64,000 nucleotides of DNA from Ooceraea biroi (Eukaryota; Arthropoda; Insecta; Hymenoptera; Formicidae), in contig NC_039507.1 in assembly GCF_003672135.1 (NCBI RefSeq), positions 7,455,624 through 7,519,623 of the forward strand, in the 5' to 3' direction. Shown here piece by piece: positions 13,680-26,900 of the stretch. The position numbers were made by a program, and so were the translations under genes. Positions within the stretch are counted from its first letter, which is position 1, and each line of letters opens with the position of its first letter. The notes beneath the pieces were generated by a model. That model searched no databases. It was not told the DNA's origin and saw only the letters and a list, made by a program, of their open reading frames with translations.

Positions 13680-14268
13680 TTAAAGTAGGCGCAAAATTTC
13701 GACTCGGGTTGTATCACATCTCTAACTAATTCCCTCAGTTTTGCATTCCTGCCACTTAACTCCGTTAAAGTGAAAATCGTATGACGCGAACGCACTGAAG
13801 GTGCGTGCTATCCCTCCAGACGAGAAATGCAAAGGCAGTCAACGAGTACAGTCCGAAGTCAAGAATCGAAGGGTCATAACGAAAAAAATAAAGAGAAAAG
13901 AGATAGGGGGCAAGAGCGAGAAAAGGAACTGCTCGATACGAAGAAGCGCGACCGCGGCGAGCAATGAGTTCTCAATTTAGCCTGCAGGTGCCTTCCAGGG
14001 AGAGATTAAAACGATTACCGAGATTGAGGGAGTAAGACGGACCAAGGGGGGCGTTGCGGGGCGAGGGGCGAGGATGCTCGTGCGGCTGAAGGAATTCTCG
14101 TTCGAGACGATTACGTCATTAGCAGGAACGACCGGGTAACAAGAGACGAGATATGCCCATATGCGATGTGTATTTACGCGTGCCCACGCCATGCAACTCC
14201 CTCCTGCATTTCCACTTTCGCGTGCACACGAACGTACCCGCAGCGGGATTGATGCGCGCATCAGCTGC

Positions 14269-14289
14269 GTATGTATGTATGTATGTATG
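14269..14289. repeat. (GTAT)n microsatellite
   Basis: Five GTAT units. Confidence 0.85.
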
Positions 14290-17200
14290 CATCATACATA
14301 GATACATACTCGACGAATGCGTGCTGGCATTCGCGGGTCCGCTATCATTTTATCAATCATGCCGGGAACAGGAGTCAACCTGCGGCTGCGCTCCGTTGGA
14401 ACGCCGGGAATGCGCGTCGATCGAAATAACAACAATACGACCGATTGCTGGGGTGGCTTCCACTCTTCGTGGCCGGGGAGACGCATTTGCGCGCAGCTAT
14501 ACAATCGGGATAACGTTCTCCAATGCGAAGCGTATGATTCTATTTTGTTCAATTTGTCTGATTCATCTTTGTTAATTGCGCGATCGCCGATGACGTCAGA
14601 TTGGCAAGGGAAAAGTCGGAAAGACCTCCCCATATCCAGTTGAAGGGAAACTTTGATACGTCCGAGCGCTCTCTTCAGTTTGGAATGAGAATTTGGGAGG
14701 AGGAATCTATACGTTCGTGCTTCCGTGCACGTGAGAAAATGCTCGTGTCTGGTTAAAACGTGTCGAAAATTTCACGGCCCTTTGTAGTCAGCGTTCGTGC
14801 CGAACGTTGAACGGGAGGGCGAGGAGCGCTACAAGTGCGTGACGTGAGCAGCCTTTTTGCGCGGCGCACGTCACACTGACCTGCGTGAACATTCCGGAAT
14901 AATCGGGATAATCGATGAAGCCCGATCCCGGCTGAGGGATCATAAAAATGGGCGGGGGTTTATCGGATCGGCGGATTCATCGATGAGATCGGGCAGCCGA
15001 GCCCTGCACGTGAGGGGACCGGTACAAAGGCGGAATGCGGTCTTACCGCAAGAAAGCTTACTTTGTAAGCAATCGGCCAATCGGCTCTCTCGCAAGCTTG
15101 CGCAACGTAGATCACACACGACGTTTATTCAGTCCCTTTAAGCCTCGTCCAACTGTGTGCACGAACACTGACCACACATCGCGAAATTTTAAACCACCTA
15201 ATTTAGAGCCTGTTGGGTGTTATCTCTGCACGTATAAAAAATTAGCACCAAGCTTCGCGTACTTGTTCTGATGGCAATAGCGAACGATCAAGGATGATGA
15301 TCGCTTCAAGACTATGAGATATCTCGTCTCTGATATTTTGATTGTTTCCGAACGCACTGCAACATTGTAACTGAAGCTAAAAGAAGCTAAAAGACTCGCA
15401 AAGTTACTCTGTTATTGATTGTTTCTTGATTTCATGTCACAAGTGTTATACGTGAGACTTTGAAATTGCGTTAAGAAGATTTGTCAAGTTGCTTTTGACG
15501 TGGAATTACGTGGAGAATATTTTAAACAAATTATCGTTTAGTTGCCTTATTAAAGTTTTGGGCCGATAATCTTTTTGCGATTTTCTCTTGTTAAATCATT
15601 ATTGATGTTCATACCGAGAGAAAGAGAGAAATGGAGAGAGATTGTGCATATTTGTTAATGTAATATCTATATCGCGCGTGATATAACCGATTTTCTCTTC
15701 CTTCCTTGTTCTCTGGTCGTCAACATCGTACGTGGCCACACGTTACGGGCTTCAAACCACAGAGTCCGAGGTTCCCATATGTATCATATGTTGTATCCTA
15801 CCGTGCATCGACATGCACACACACGCGTTGATTCTCACGACGGATGCACGCACGTCGTCCGCTTAAAAGTCGATCGCGAAAATACCTGCTTTGCGAAGGC
15901 ATAAAAGCCTGAGAGTTTCAGACCTAATGAACACGATCTTGAGATGAGTATTAAAGTAACAAATTATTTTATAAATGATTCACTCTCGTTTAAATTGATT
16001 TATTACGTTTAAATTGAAATTTGGTTTAATATCTATAAAATCATTATGCAATTATATTTATTGTTAACTTAATTTAGAAACTTATTGCAAAATGCAGTTT
16101 CGGCACATAATACTTTTATACAAAAGCGTACTAAGTAAATAAGAAACTGCACAGCTATTTTTATACACGAAATACTCGTATATGAATGCTGACGCATTCG
16201 GTGTTCTATATTTACCTTGACAGCAGACACGATGTCTTCTAACTGCTCGGTTAAAAAGGGATTGACACTTACTAGTTTAACACGTAAGCGCACTTTGACC
16301 ACGTCATCAAATATAAATATATACCTCGTGTAATTTATTTGTATAAAACTTATAATTTTATAAAATTTAATCTCGATTCAATTTATAAAAGCTCCTTTGC
16401 ACAACGCAGCTTTTTATTAACTGTATATACAAAGAGACAAATTACGTCTCTGTTCAGATTTGTATGGCACATCATCAACAATGCCAACTCGCCCGAGCGA
16501 GTAACAGACAGAGGATCATATGTTTGTTTGCTTTTACTATCCGACCAATATATGTCATATAAAGATAATATAATTCTGAGAGACCGACTTTGCGTTGCAA
16601 TATCTCCACTCCACACAGAGCACGTAGAGCAAAAATAAAAGCGGTTTTATTATGCAAATTGCCCTTAAGCTATTGATTAAGCCTATTACGAACTTGATCC
16701 GTTCAGCCGTTACTGAGATCTCATGATTCATGCTACGTTTAACTAGTTGTTTCGCGTAAATAGAGCCATGGGCGTCGCAGTGCGCGCTTCGCGCGTTGCA
16801 TTTGGCGCGAGATACTACCGTGTCTTTTGTGTGATTTTATGTATTTAATATTTAATATAATTCATCTTTTCCGTAAACGTAATTTTTTCTTTGAAAAAGA
16901 AATAAAAGTTTTCTTACAATAAAGAGCAATTTCGAGAGATTGCTCAAAAATATAGTCAATATTTTCTAAAAAATACATAGATAATTTTATTAAAAGGAAC
17001 GCAAATTTCTACGTTTCTGCTCGAGAAATATTCAAAAGACTTTGGAGCGACTGCGGAAAAATGTAAAAATACCCGGTATTGTGTAATTGACACTGCGTTT
17101 TCATGGACGCAGACGTGACAACGAGATAAAAGGAGGAGTGGTGTAAGAGCTACAGGAAACCATACCAGGATACTTGCTAACTGCTGCAGGACAGGCTGCG

Positions 17201-19414
17201 GTCTCCGCGGTGTTATATTCGTTTACCTTGCATTAATCATGGCGTTTTATGGTAATTCAATAGCGTTCTTTTCCCGTCGTCCCGTCGTGGTTCTTACCGT
17301 GTCTTTCGCTCTGCAATCGATCCCATAACGTCGATACGATTCGCGGTTCAGCGGGGATCGTGCGCACCGGTAACCCGATCGATCCACCCGATAGACCGGC
17401 CGATCGATCAGTTGTCGTCATTGCTCCCGACCGACTTACTATGCCACGTCGATCAACGTGTCCCCTTGTAAGGAAGGAACGGCGATTTGTTCGCTAATAA
17501 TTCGCGCGCAGTTGGCGGCTAATTAATGCGTCTCATGATTAGTCCGTTTAGAAAGGAGCAATCGGCCGGTCTACCACCTATTAACGATTTCATCGCAATT
17601 AAGCGGCCATCGCTTCTGTAGCAGATCAAAATTTCCTTCATCGCAATCTACTGGCTGTCTGATAGATGATTACTTTGCGTAATTGCAAAGAACGTATTAC
17701 ACAATATGCACAATCAGAGAAAAAACAATAATTGAAGCTAACGTAGCTATAATTTACAGCAAGTTTCGGTGATGATATTTTTGCTTTAGTTTTAATTAAT
17801 TAAAAGTATTAATTAAATCAATAATCATGAAGGGATGACTTTATTATTTCGAAATTTTTGCTGCACTTTTTCGCCGAAGCGAGATCAGAACAATTTTGCA
17901 TCTGCACGATAATCTCTCGCGATGCGAAATGACGATTCGTTAAGACCGACGACTTCTGACAGCCGCATCGCTGCGGACAAAAGTCATTGCTCCTCGAAGG
18001 ACTGTTCTCAGAGAGAGGTTTCCTCGGGATATTTTTCGATATATAATACTCTGGGCGGTTAGCTTCGTACGCGCTCCATCGGCTCCGATCAGATTCTACG
18101 CGAGTGGGACGAGAGGAAGAAAGGATCCGATAATAAGTCCGGACATCATCTTTGAATCGGCGAAGAAGGGGAAATGTTCGTGGTTAAACCCTGTTAAAAT
18201 GGCTCCGACATAATTCCGAAAGACAATACTAAACCTGCCAGATCTGCAGATAAGAGCCAAGATAAATCTCACCAGATAAAATATCGTGCTGAATGTGCAT
18301 CGACTGTGCCGAAATAAAATCAGTTCGATCATGCTGTTGTTTAATACATTCACCGCCACGCATAATTTAGCTGACTTTTCGCTCAACTGGATCATCAAGA
18401 TTCACCGTAATATGTCCATGTAATCGTTTCCACAATTTTAATAAATAAAAATAACAAACCTTTTTTAATAAATGCACTTTGTCCGTTATGTTTTCTTCGT
18501 TATTATCAAAACAGTAATTATCTTGCAAATGTAAATAATTGCTTGTTATAATAACATTATTCATGCGTTAATGCATTTATTGCACGCCGGTCACGAATGA
18601 TCATCATGATGGTGAATGTGTTAAGATAGGCTAAACGTAGTCAATAGCAGTTGCGTGTAATTACATAAAAATACAAATACAAGAAAGCGTGTCTCGCCTA
18701 AGCTTGCGTAATCTAATAAAAGTCATCGAAGTGTAACTGTTAGATCGCAATATTAGATCGGGATAAGAGTTCCCACGATCGCACTTGAAAAATCGTGTCC
18801 GATCATACGCAACGAGAGAATCTTTTCCTACGGTGAACTACCGTGCGCATAATACGATCAGAGTGCACGCATGCTGATAAGTGTAGGCGTAAGAAAGATT
18901 TTCTGGCGCACTCCAGAGGCTCTCACGAGGCTACCGTACGCGGACTTGCTTCTCAAGCTGGAAGAAAGCGAGTAAGAAGCCGATGCATCAGGAAGAAGAA
19001 GACAGAGAAGAAGATGAGAGGAAAGAGAAGCCAATGATATTTTTGCGGTGGCGCGAAAGTTAAGGCCGTGGCCGCAGAGCAAACGTCGGTCGGCCGCAAT
19101 CTTCGGTCAATTTCCGAGCAAGGGCCAAGCAATCTCACTGAGCAAACAAAAAGGTGGCCACCGTGGGTTATCTCTCGAAAAAAAGGAGGGGGGGTGAGGT
19201 TCGCGGACGGAAGGGAACTCCAAGGCTCGGAGTCCAAGCCTGATGGAGAGAATCGTTGATCGACCCTTTGTCGGTGGAACCCCGTCGAACGGAGATGCTT
19301 CAGTGGCAATCGCATCGATAATTTCACTTCGTTTCTCGACTACCGTATGCGCGGCTGCTCGTAGATCCATCCAATCCCACCGCCATCGCATCGCATTGCG
19401 TTGCAAAGCAACGT

Positions 19415-19437
19415 ATCGCATCGCATCGCATCGCATC
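19415..19437. repeat. (ATCGC)n microsatellite
   Basis: Four and a half ATCGC units, with related diverged units just upstream from 19384. Confidence 0.85.
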
Positions 19438-19692
19438 TCTCCGAGCCGGCAAGCGATTTTTCGAAAATCACAAACTGCATTCCGCAGTTCCCGCCGTCCA
19501 CGAACAAGACTTTCGTCATTCTTCACCGGCCAGATACGGAAAATACGAGATCGTGTATCGCACAGGCGAGATATCCGGAGTCTTCTTTAAAGTATTGTTA
19601 CTGATGCAACTATGAAGTTTTAGTAAATACCTGTTTTCTCATCGCGTCATTTTCGTTCCGAGCAACTGAGCTTTTTGTATGTATCTCATATA

Positions 19693-20990
19693 TTGGGTTG
19701 GCCAAAAAGTAATTGCGTTTTTTTTTATATAAATAAAAGGCGAATTTTTCATGGGAAACAAAAACTTTATTAAACAATATATTGTCCATTTTGTTTGATT
19801 ATCTTTTGCCATTTTTCAGGCAACTTCATGATTCCGCGCTCAAAAAAGTTCTTATCTTTTTCAGCAAAAAACAATTCCAACAACGATTTGATATCCTCAT
19901 CAGCAGTAAAGGTTTTACCATTCAAGGCGTTTTGCAAAGAACGAAACAAATGGTAATCTGATGGTGCCAGGTCTGGCGAATATGGTGGATGTGGTAACAT
20001 CATGGTAACACATCCCATCCAAGCTGCAACAATTTTTCACGAGTGACTAAACTTGTATGTGGTCTAGCGTTATCATGGTGAAACACAACACCTTTGCGAT
20101 TCACCAATTCTCGACGTTTCTGTTTGATGGCATCATTTAATTTATCCAGTTGACGACAGTATACGTCTGAATTAATGGTTTGATTCCTTGCAAGCAGCTC
20201 AAAATACACAATACCTTTAAAGTCCCACCAGACTGACAGCATAATCTTTCTTTGGTGAATATCTGCTTTTCAAGTGCTCTGAGCAGGTTCATCACGCTTG
20301 CTCCACCATCTTTTTCGTTTGACGTTGTTGTAGACGATCCATTTTTCGTCGCCTGTTATCATACGTTTCAAAAATCGATCATTTTCCTCACGTTTCAAAA
20401 GAGAATCGCAGATGTCAATACGCTTAGTGAGATGAATTTCTTTGAGCTCATGTGGTACCGAAATATCGAGCTTACTAATGTATCCAAGTCGTTTTAAATG
20501 GTTTTCAACACTCGATTTCGATATGTTAAGATTCTCGGCAATCTCTCGTGTCGTTAACCGCCGATTGGAATCGATCAGTGCCTTTATTTTGTCATCATCA
20601 ATTTCGATTGGCCTTCCTGAGCGTGGTGCATCTTTCACATAAAATCTCCAGATCGAAATTTAGTAAACGAATTTTGACACTGCCGCAGTTTTAAAGCATC
20701 TTCGCCATATACATCAGATAACTTTTTATGAACTTGCACAGCGTTTTTCCCTTTTCGTAAGTAATAAAACAAAATATGACGAAAATGTTCTTTTTGATTT
20801 TCCATTTTGAAATCGACGGCAAACAAACAATTGTTAACGAAATCGCGTACTTTCTTTTTCTAAAACAAGCTTGAACTGTGAGTTGTTAACCTACATAATG
20901 AATTTGCGGTTTAGAATGAAGTTAGTTACATTTCAGGACATGTATGTCGATCTATTGGAAAAAAACGCAATTACTTTTTGGCCAACCCAA
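19693..20990 (-). mobile_element. Second mariner type (mellifera/cecropia-like), defective
   Basis: A 1298-bp element with inverted ends TTGGGTTGGCCAAAAAGTAA and TA duplications at 19691-19692 and 20991-20992. The ends resemble those of mellifera- and cecropia-subfamily mariners. It is unrelated in sequence to the other two mariner copies in this window. Confidence 0.93.
19770..20826 (-). pseudogene. Mariner transposase pseudogene, second type
   Basis: A nearly complete transposase: helix-turn-helix regions, the linker RSGRP, and all three catalytic Asp contexts (TGDEKW, HHDNARPH, YSPDLAPSDYHLF, the mariner DD34D pattern). Three lesions disable it. A frameshift lies at about 20638-20645 after FRSGDF, a TGA at 20270-20272, and an 11-bp tandem duplication at 19993-20010 (ggtaaca repeated) shifts the frame before the third Asp. 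Confidence 0.92.
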
Positions 20991-20992
20991 TA

Positions 20993-23900
20993 TATGTCTC
21001 ATTAGCTGATTATTAGCTTACGAGCTTAGCTCGTAATATGTGTCTACTATAATTTTGCATGCACTTTACGTCGCCATATACACAGCGTTCCATTGCAAAG
21101 CAGCTCGCGCTAATCTTAGCGCGAGGAAAAGCACGGGAAGAGTTAATCTCAGTTTAATGACTCCCTTATCTTCGCAACTTAATTGCCGTCGGTCAGTCTT
21201 CAACGTGACAGCCACCGGGGATGAAGAGATGGGATTTCTACGGCGCATCGAGCTTTCCGTCGCGACGGGACAGTAAATTACATTCGCTCTGGACGACTAT
21301 CAGTTTTCCATCACGACTCAATTACCGGCCGTCCAATTAATGCCCCAGAATTTTTCTTATCGAAACCAGACGATTTCGTGGGAGTCCGGGGTTAAGACAC
21401 CGGTCGATCGATCTTTCTATGCGCCAGCCTCTCGCGCCGAGTGGAAACAAATGAGCTCCGGACAGCCGCGGCTTCGGAGCGGCCCTTTTGAGGCCCTTTC
21501 GTTGCCCGGCAGCCCTTCAGATCGTAGCGGTTTCTTCACGGTAGCCGCGCCCTGACCTCGACACTTTTCTTATTTTTCTCTCTCCCCTCCCTCTTAACGA
21601 GGGTTTTTTTCTTTTAACGCCCCGCAGGGCCCGCCGGTCTCAAAGTGTCGTTCCGAGTCCAAGTGGACATAAAGTCCCTCAAATGGGACAATGGACGCGG
21701 TATGTCTAATGATCGTTCACAAAGGGTTAATAGTCCGACTTTTCCGATCAACGAGGATTATTCACTTTTGTTTGTTGCTTGCAAACGAAAACGTGTGCTT
21801 CGGAAACACGACTTCCAGATACTTTGACTTCGTGTTGTAGCCAGTAAAACCTGGATATAGGTCTATTCTTCAAGCATATTAGCACCACATTTTTTGTCAT
21901 TTCAAAGAATAGGATGCACCCTGAGGGTGCATGCTTACATGGACATTCTCGTGGAAGATACATCACAGAAAGTCATTTAACTTGAACAGATAATATTGAG
22001 AAATGATCTCTTTGTCTCGGATTGTACTTAAATTAATCATTCGCCGTTCCAAGCCACGATCGAATAAAGGTACATTATGTCAAACTAAGCAAGATTAAAT
22101 GAATACTTTCACTTGTATCTTATAATTAATACTGCGATCTAAGAAATTAGCAGCAGTTAATCAAGTCGCATTTCGAGGAAAGATATCTAGAAAGTGATCG
22201 ATGCACAATATCATCCGATAATTCTTTCATGAAATGTATTATGTATTTATAAAAAGTATTATATCAACTTTCTTCTTTGGTTGTCGCGGAACCGGAACAA
22301 TCCGTGAGAAAAACTGCCAGTACGATCAAAACTGGATCAAGATAAGACTCACTTTTTATGTTATTCGACTTCTTATTCGAAAACGCGAATGCATTGTAAC
22401 GCTACAATTAAAGTTGTAATCGTTACCGATCTCGTTACAGAGAAAGAGAAAGTAATGCTAAACGGTAACAATGGCTCGTGATACGATTAATTCCGGATGA
22501 TAATATTGATTAATTATGAACCGGGAAGTAGTACTGCACCGTGTCGAGATCATCGTAGAATTTCTCAGAAAGCTGAAAATTAACTGTATCGTGCGCATAT
22601 CTGGACAAATGCATTACAAATTCGAGAAAGTGATAAAAATGTTCGTCGACGTAACACGACGGCGTACTTGTTCCGGACAAAGAATGCAAAATAAATAATT
22701 TTCTCTGGATCTTCATCAACAGATGATACTAAGAATGTTATAGCGTTTAACAGATTCGTACGAAAGCGGAAAAGCGCGACGCCGGAAGACGGAATTATAC
22801 GGCGGGGCAACGTGGCGCGAGGACTGCCCTCCACCCTAAATCGCTTTTAGAAGGATAATAGAAAAGTTATCGGCGGCAGTGTACAATGGTAGGAGGGTAC
22901 TTTGTAATTAATAGCCTTTCCACAGAATGACGTTTCGCCGTAACTCATTGGCGTAAGCGAGGGGGATCCAATAATAAACCCGGTGCTTTGAAAAGGGCTC
23001 GTCGTCGATCGCCGAGAATCGAATACGATAGACCCGTGTCGCCCGTTTTTCTTTTTTCCGCCAAGACAGCCGATCGCTTCCAAAGGCGAATCATGAGGAA
23101 AAGAATAATTTATACTCGCGCATTTTTCCACCACCCGCGAGACCGATCGATTAGCGAAAACGTGCGCGAATATCTCGATTTATAAGGCGAAAGTCTCCCT
23201 CTCGCGTCTTCGCCTCGTCGTCATGAGTCCGGACAGTAATTAATTAAGTTTGACTTACCGCATGAATTACAGGGGTTCGAGTTAATTAATTAATTGTAAC
23301 TTAGCCCACCCTCGCGCAACGCGCTCTAAGGGGATTTTGTCACCTTTTAAAAGCCGTTGCAAAGGCTCGGCTCTCTGCGTGGAAAATAATGGATGTTCCT
23401 GAATGAGAGGCCTTCCTCCTCGAGCTTACTATCGATTCATAAATCGTCGCACTAAAGCGCACCGTATTCGCATTATTATTAATAGCGATTCTGTATGTAT
23501 TAAGAGAGGAAAAGAAGAATTGCCCCGACAAATGAGAATATTATTGACTGTATTTATAGAAACCAATATTTCTTTGTACACCAAACGTGCAACGTTAAAT
23601 ACGAATCCACATGTTCTGAAAAGGCAAAACTATTCGAACCGCAAAGACTAACATTCTTGAAGGAAGGCTTTTGGCCATTCTGGAAGGCTTTTGTCCTGAC
23701 TCAAATCTGATACAACCATTCTGATGATCAATAAGTGTATTATAACGAAAGAGTACAGCATAATAGACAAAGAGAGGAAGGGAGAGAGAAAAGAGACGAC
23801 GAAAGGGAACAGTTAGGGGATACGGACGAATAAAAGAAATCCAGCAAGAGTAATGCCTGGGGGGAAGCAGTTAAATTCGTTGCATGTGTGCCCTCAAGAG

Positions 23901-26900
23901 ATCTCTACTCGCCCCTACACCCTTTGTTTCGGCGTTAGGTGAGCTTTTGTCTCAGTTATATGACCGAGGATGCCGGGGAGATGGAGAAAGCGGCGGGCCC
24001 CGGCCCAATAAAACGAAAAACGGATCCCCATTTACAATGCCGCGCATTTACATAATTTCGCGTAATCTCCGCCATTTTCGCTTGTCGCGATTCGTCCCTC
24101 CCCGGTTGCCGGCGGTCGCGCGCGCGCGCAGGGGGGCGAAACGGGAGCGAAATTAATTTACGAGGGGGCATTTCGTTTTTCCTGGACGCGCTCTCTTGTT
24201 CGCGCGCACGACCGAATCTCAAGAAGCGCGCCGCCTTTATGCGAGCGGAAAATCCGCGGGAGGAAGATTAATCGGCCCGATGCGCGCCGCGAATACGAGC
24301 CGCGCCGCGGAGAGTTAATTACTAATAAAAAATGGATATTGGAATTAATTGCCTTTCTCGCGTCTCGTCTCGCGGAGCCCATCGCGCGCGCACGATAATA
24401 AGAATTGAAGCTAATGTAATTTCCAGGAGCGTATCGTTCGCGACGCGCGTAAGTATAGTGGTAACGCATCCTTAATCATCGAATCGAAAACGTAATTAAA
24501 GCTCATTTTAACCGGAATAATCTCTCTCAGAACCATGGAAAAAAGAGATTTGTTCTCCCGAAAAGAGTTTCATGATATGCGTAAATGAGCGCTCGCGAGA
24601 CCACACTGTTTCACGTAGCACTGGTTTTACGGTATCGTAATCTGAGCAGGCGCAATTGTATTCGTGTCAATGAGTTTCAATCCCAGTGCGGGACGTAAAG
24701 ATCGGTTTCCGCAAGTCGATGCGGTGGTCGGTAATGGCCGCCGCGGCTCGCTAGGCGAGATGAATTTGAATGATTAAGAGCGATTGGATTGTAGGTGCTC
24801 GCCTCGATTACGAGGCACGCCATTCCCTCGTTATATCGCGTCGTTCTCGGCCGCAACTCGGAGGACACGGCCGCGCACTCGCTCGCGAGCGGCGGCGCGA
24901 GGTTTTAATACCTGTGAACGCTCCTTTATTAGTAGCGTGACCAATGTGCGCTGACGCTATTAATCAAACGTCTAACGCTGCCACGTATCGCAGGGTGTAT
25001 ACAACGTGTCGCGTTCAATTTTAACGATGCATTCCTCGACGAGTTTGGAGGGAGCTCTACTCCAAGAATTTCGAAGGAAGTTTAATACTTGGACTGCCTG
25101 GCTAATTTTTGACATTAATGTGTATTGTACAAATGATACTTTATTTTCATCTAGTGCCTCTATAAGTCACTTCTATTCAAGTTATTTAAAGTTTTTAAAA
25201 CCGCCAAACATATCCATCCAGAAGTTCACGCACTCATGTATAACAGAGCAAATGTTAATAAAACTAAATGTTAATAGAGACACCGTGAATTAATGAATCC
25301 TTACCAAAAAAGAGTGATTCTGAAAGCTTGATTTCTCTGGAGCAAAGCAAAAGGTGCTTGTCGATTCGAACCGAAGAAAAAACAATATCTCCGACCGCGA
25401 CGCGACAGGATGCATTCCGCGGAAAGAGGCGCAATTTACACCGGCGCGTTTTGCAGATACGAATCTTCACCGCGAAATTAATTACGCGACGCCGCAGTTC
25501 CGCCGCGGCGGGTGAAAGCGGAAGCAGGAAATCATTTCAAGAAAGCCGCTCTTTGGCGTACGCGCGAATGCGTCGTGAAAGAAGGATTCGGTTTAACTGC
25601 GACAGCACTCGACGCGTAATTCTCACGAATGTGCGAATGTCGAGATCGACGCGGTTCGTGGTAGTGGCAGCTGCTCCGAAAGATCAAAGCTGGATGCTAT
25701 CTCGTTTGTGAAAAAAAATCATCGTCCGTCGCGACGCTCGAAGCGCGGCACGGCTTCACAGGTGCATTGTAATGAACCTCTGCTACGCGTCATAATGACC
25801 GGTAGCAAGTATTTCGACTCGCCCCGCGGTACCGCGTGCTTTAATCACGGCCGCGATCATCCACCTCGCATCGATCAATTAATCAAGCCGATTCGAGCGA
25901 CGTACGAGTACTTAAGTTCCGCGCACCTCCGGTTGTCGCCGCTGTAATTAACGACTCCGAGGATGGATCCGTAACGCGGCGCACAAAAAGACGCACGCAT
26001 CTAGCACCATAGAAATTTCCCGAGATACACGATCGTTCTCAGGTGTCTTTTTTGAAATTGTTCTAGGTGTTTCAATTAGGTGTACCGTAAAAGCCAGTGC
26101 GGTTCGCGAACGATGCATGCACTACCGCTACTTTACTGTACACGAGTGAAAATTAAGTGCCCGATACGATGCGGGGAGATCCACCGCAGTCAATCGACGA
26201 AATCGGATGTCTGGAATCTTCCGCTATGGATTACCTCGTACAGCTTTGATCCATCGTTACACTTGTGTAGATCGTACTTCCCTCGTTCGATCGGCCACCT
26301 TTGACGCGTGTCCCGATTGCACTTTACACAGACACTGCGATTACACTCGCGACGCGATATATTTTTCTTTAAAGAATTTATGTGTTTTAATATTTATAGT
26401 GGGACCGATGGCTCCGAATTTGCTCAACGAGTAAATTGTTTATGACGGAATGATAAATTTTGGCATCGCGGTAACATCGAGGCGAAATTTAAGAATCTGT
26501 TATGAGCGGAATGATTGTTAAACACGCAAACGTTCTCTTAAGGTTGATTGCTACTTGAGAGGAAGATAGTTTCAAGAATTACATTGTTGAATGAAAAATC
26601 ATATCTCTATAATCTTCTTCAGTCGCGTGTCTCTGCAAACGCATTACGAATTTGAACTTAAAATACCGTGGCAGTTTATCAACGTGAGCAATTTACGATT
26701 TTTATGTAATGCGAATTCGATGTGATGTTCAATGTGACGCGGTTAGTCGTGAAGTTTAAGTATTGTGCTGCTTAAAGCGATATTTGCGGATATATATAAT
26801 ATTGTAATGTTGACATAAACGGAATGTTTCATTAATTGGTTAATCCAGTGATGTTTTTCGAATTTTTCAATATTTTCCTTGAATCTTTTCTTTTTTCATA

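Larger units (their letters stand above)
13684..19690. other. Non-coding stretch
   Basis: Mixed sequence with a purine-rich part (13840-13960), a GTAT microsatellite (14269-14289), AT-rich DNA (15950-17060 and 18400-18560) and a GCATC run (19415-19437). The 60-110 codon frames here look random in composition and lack convincing splice partners. Confidence 0.6.

Noticed and set aside
16069..16302. Possible exon reading LTEQLEDIVSAVK before a gtaaat donor on the minus strand
   Set aside because: The only inner intron would be 30 bases, no acceptor or start fits upstream, and the rest of the frame is AT-rich noise.
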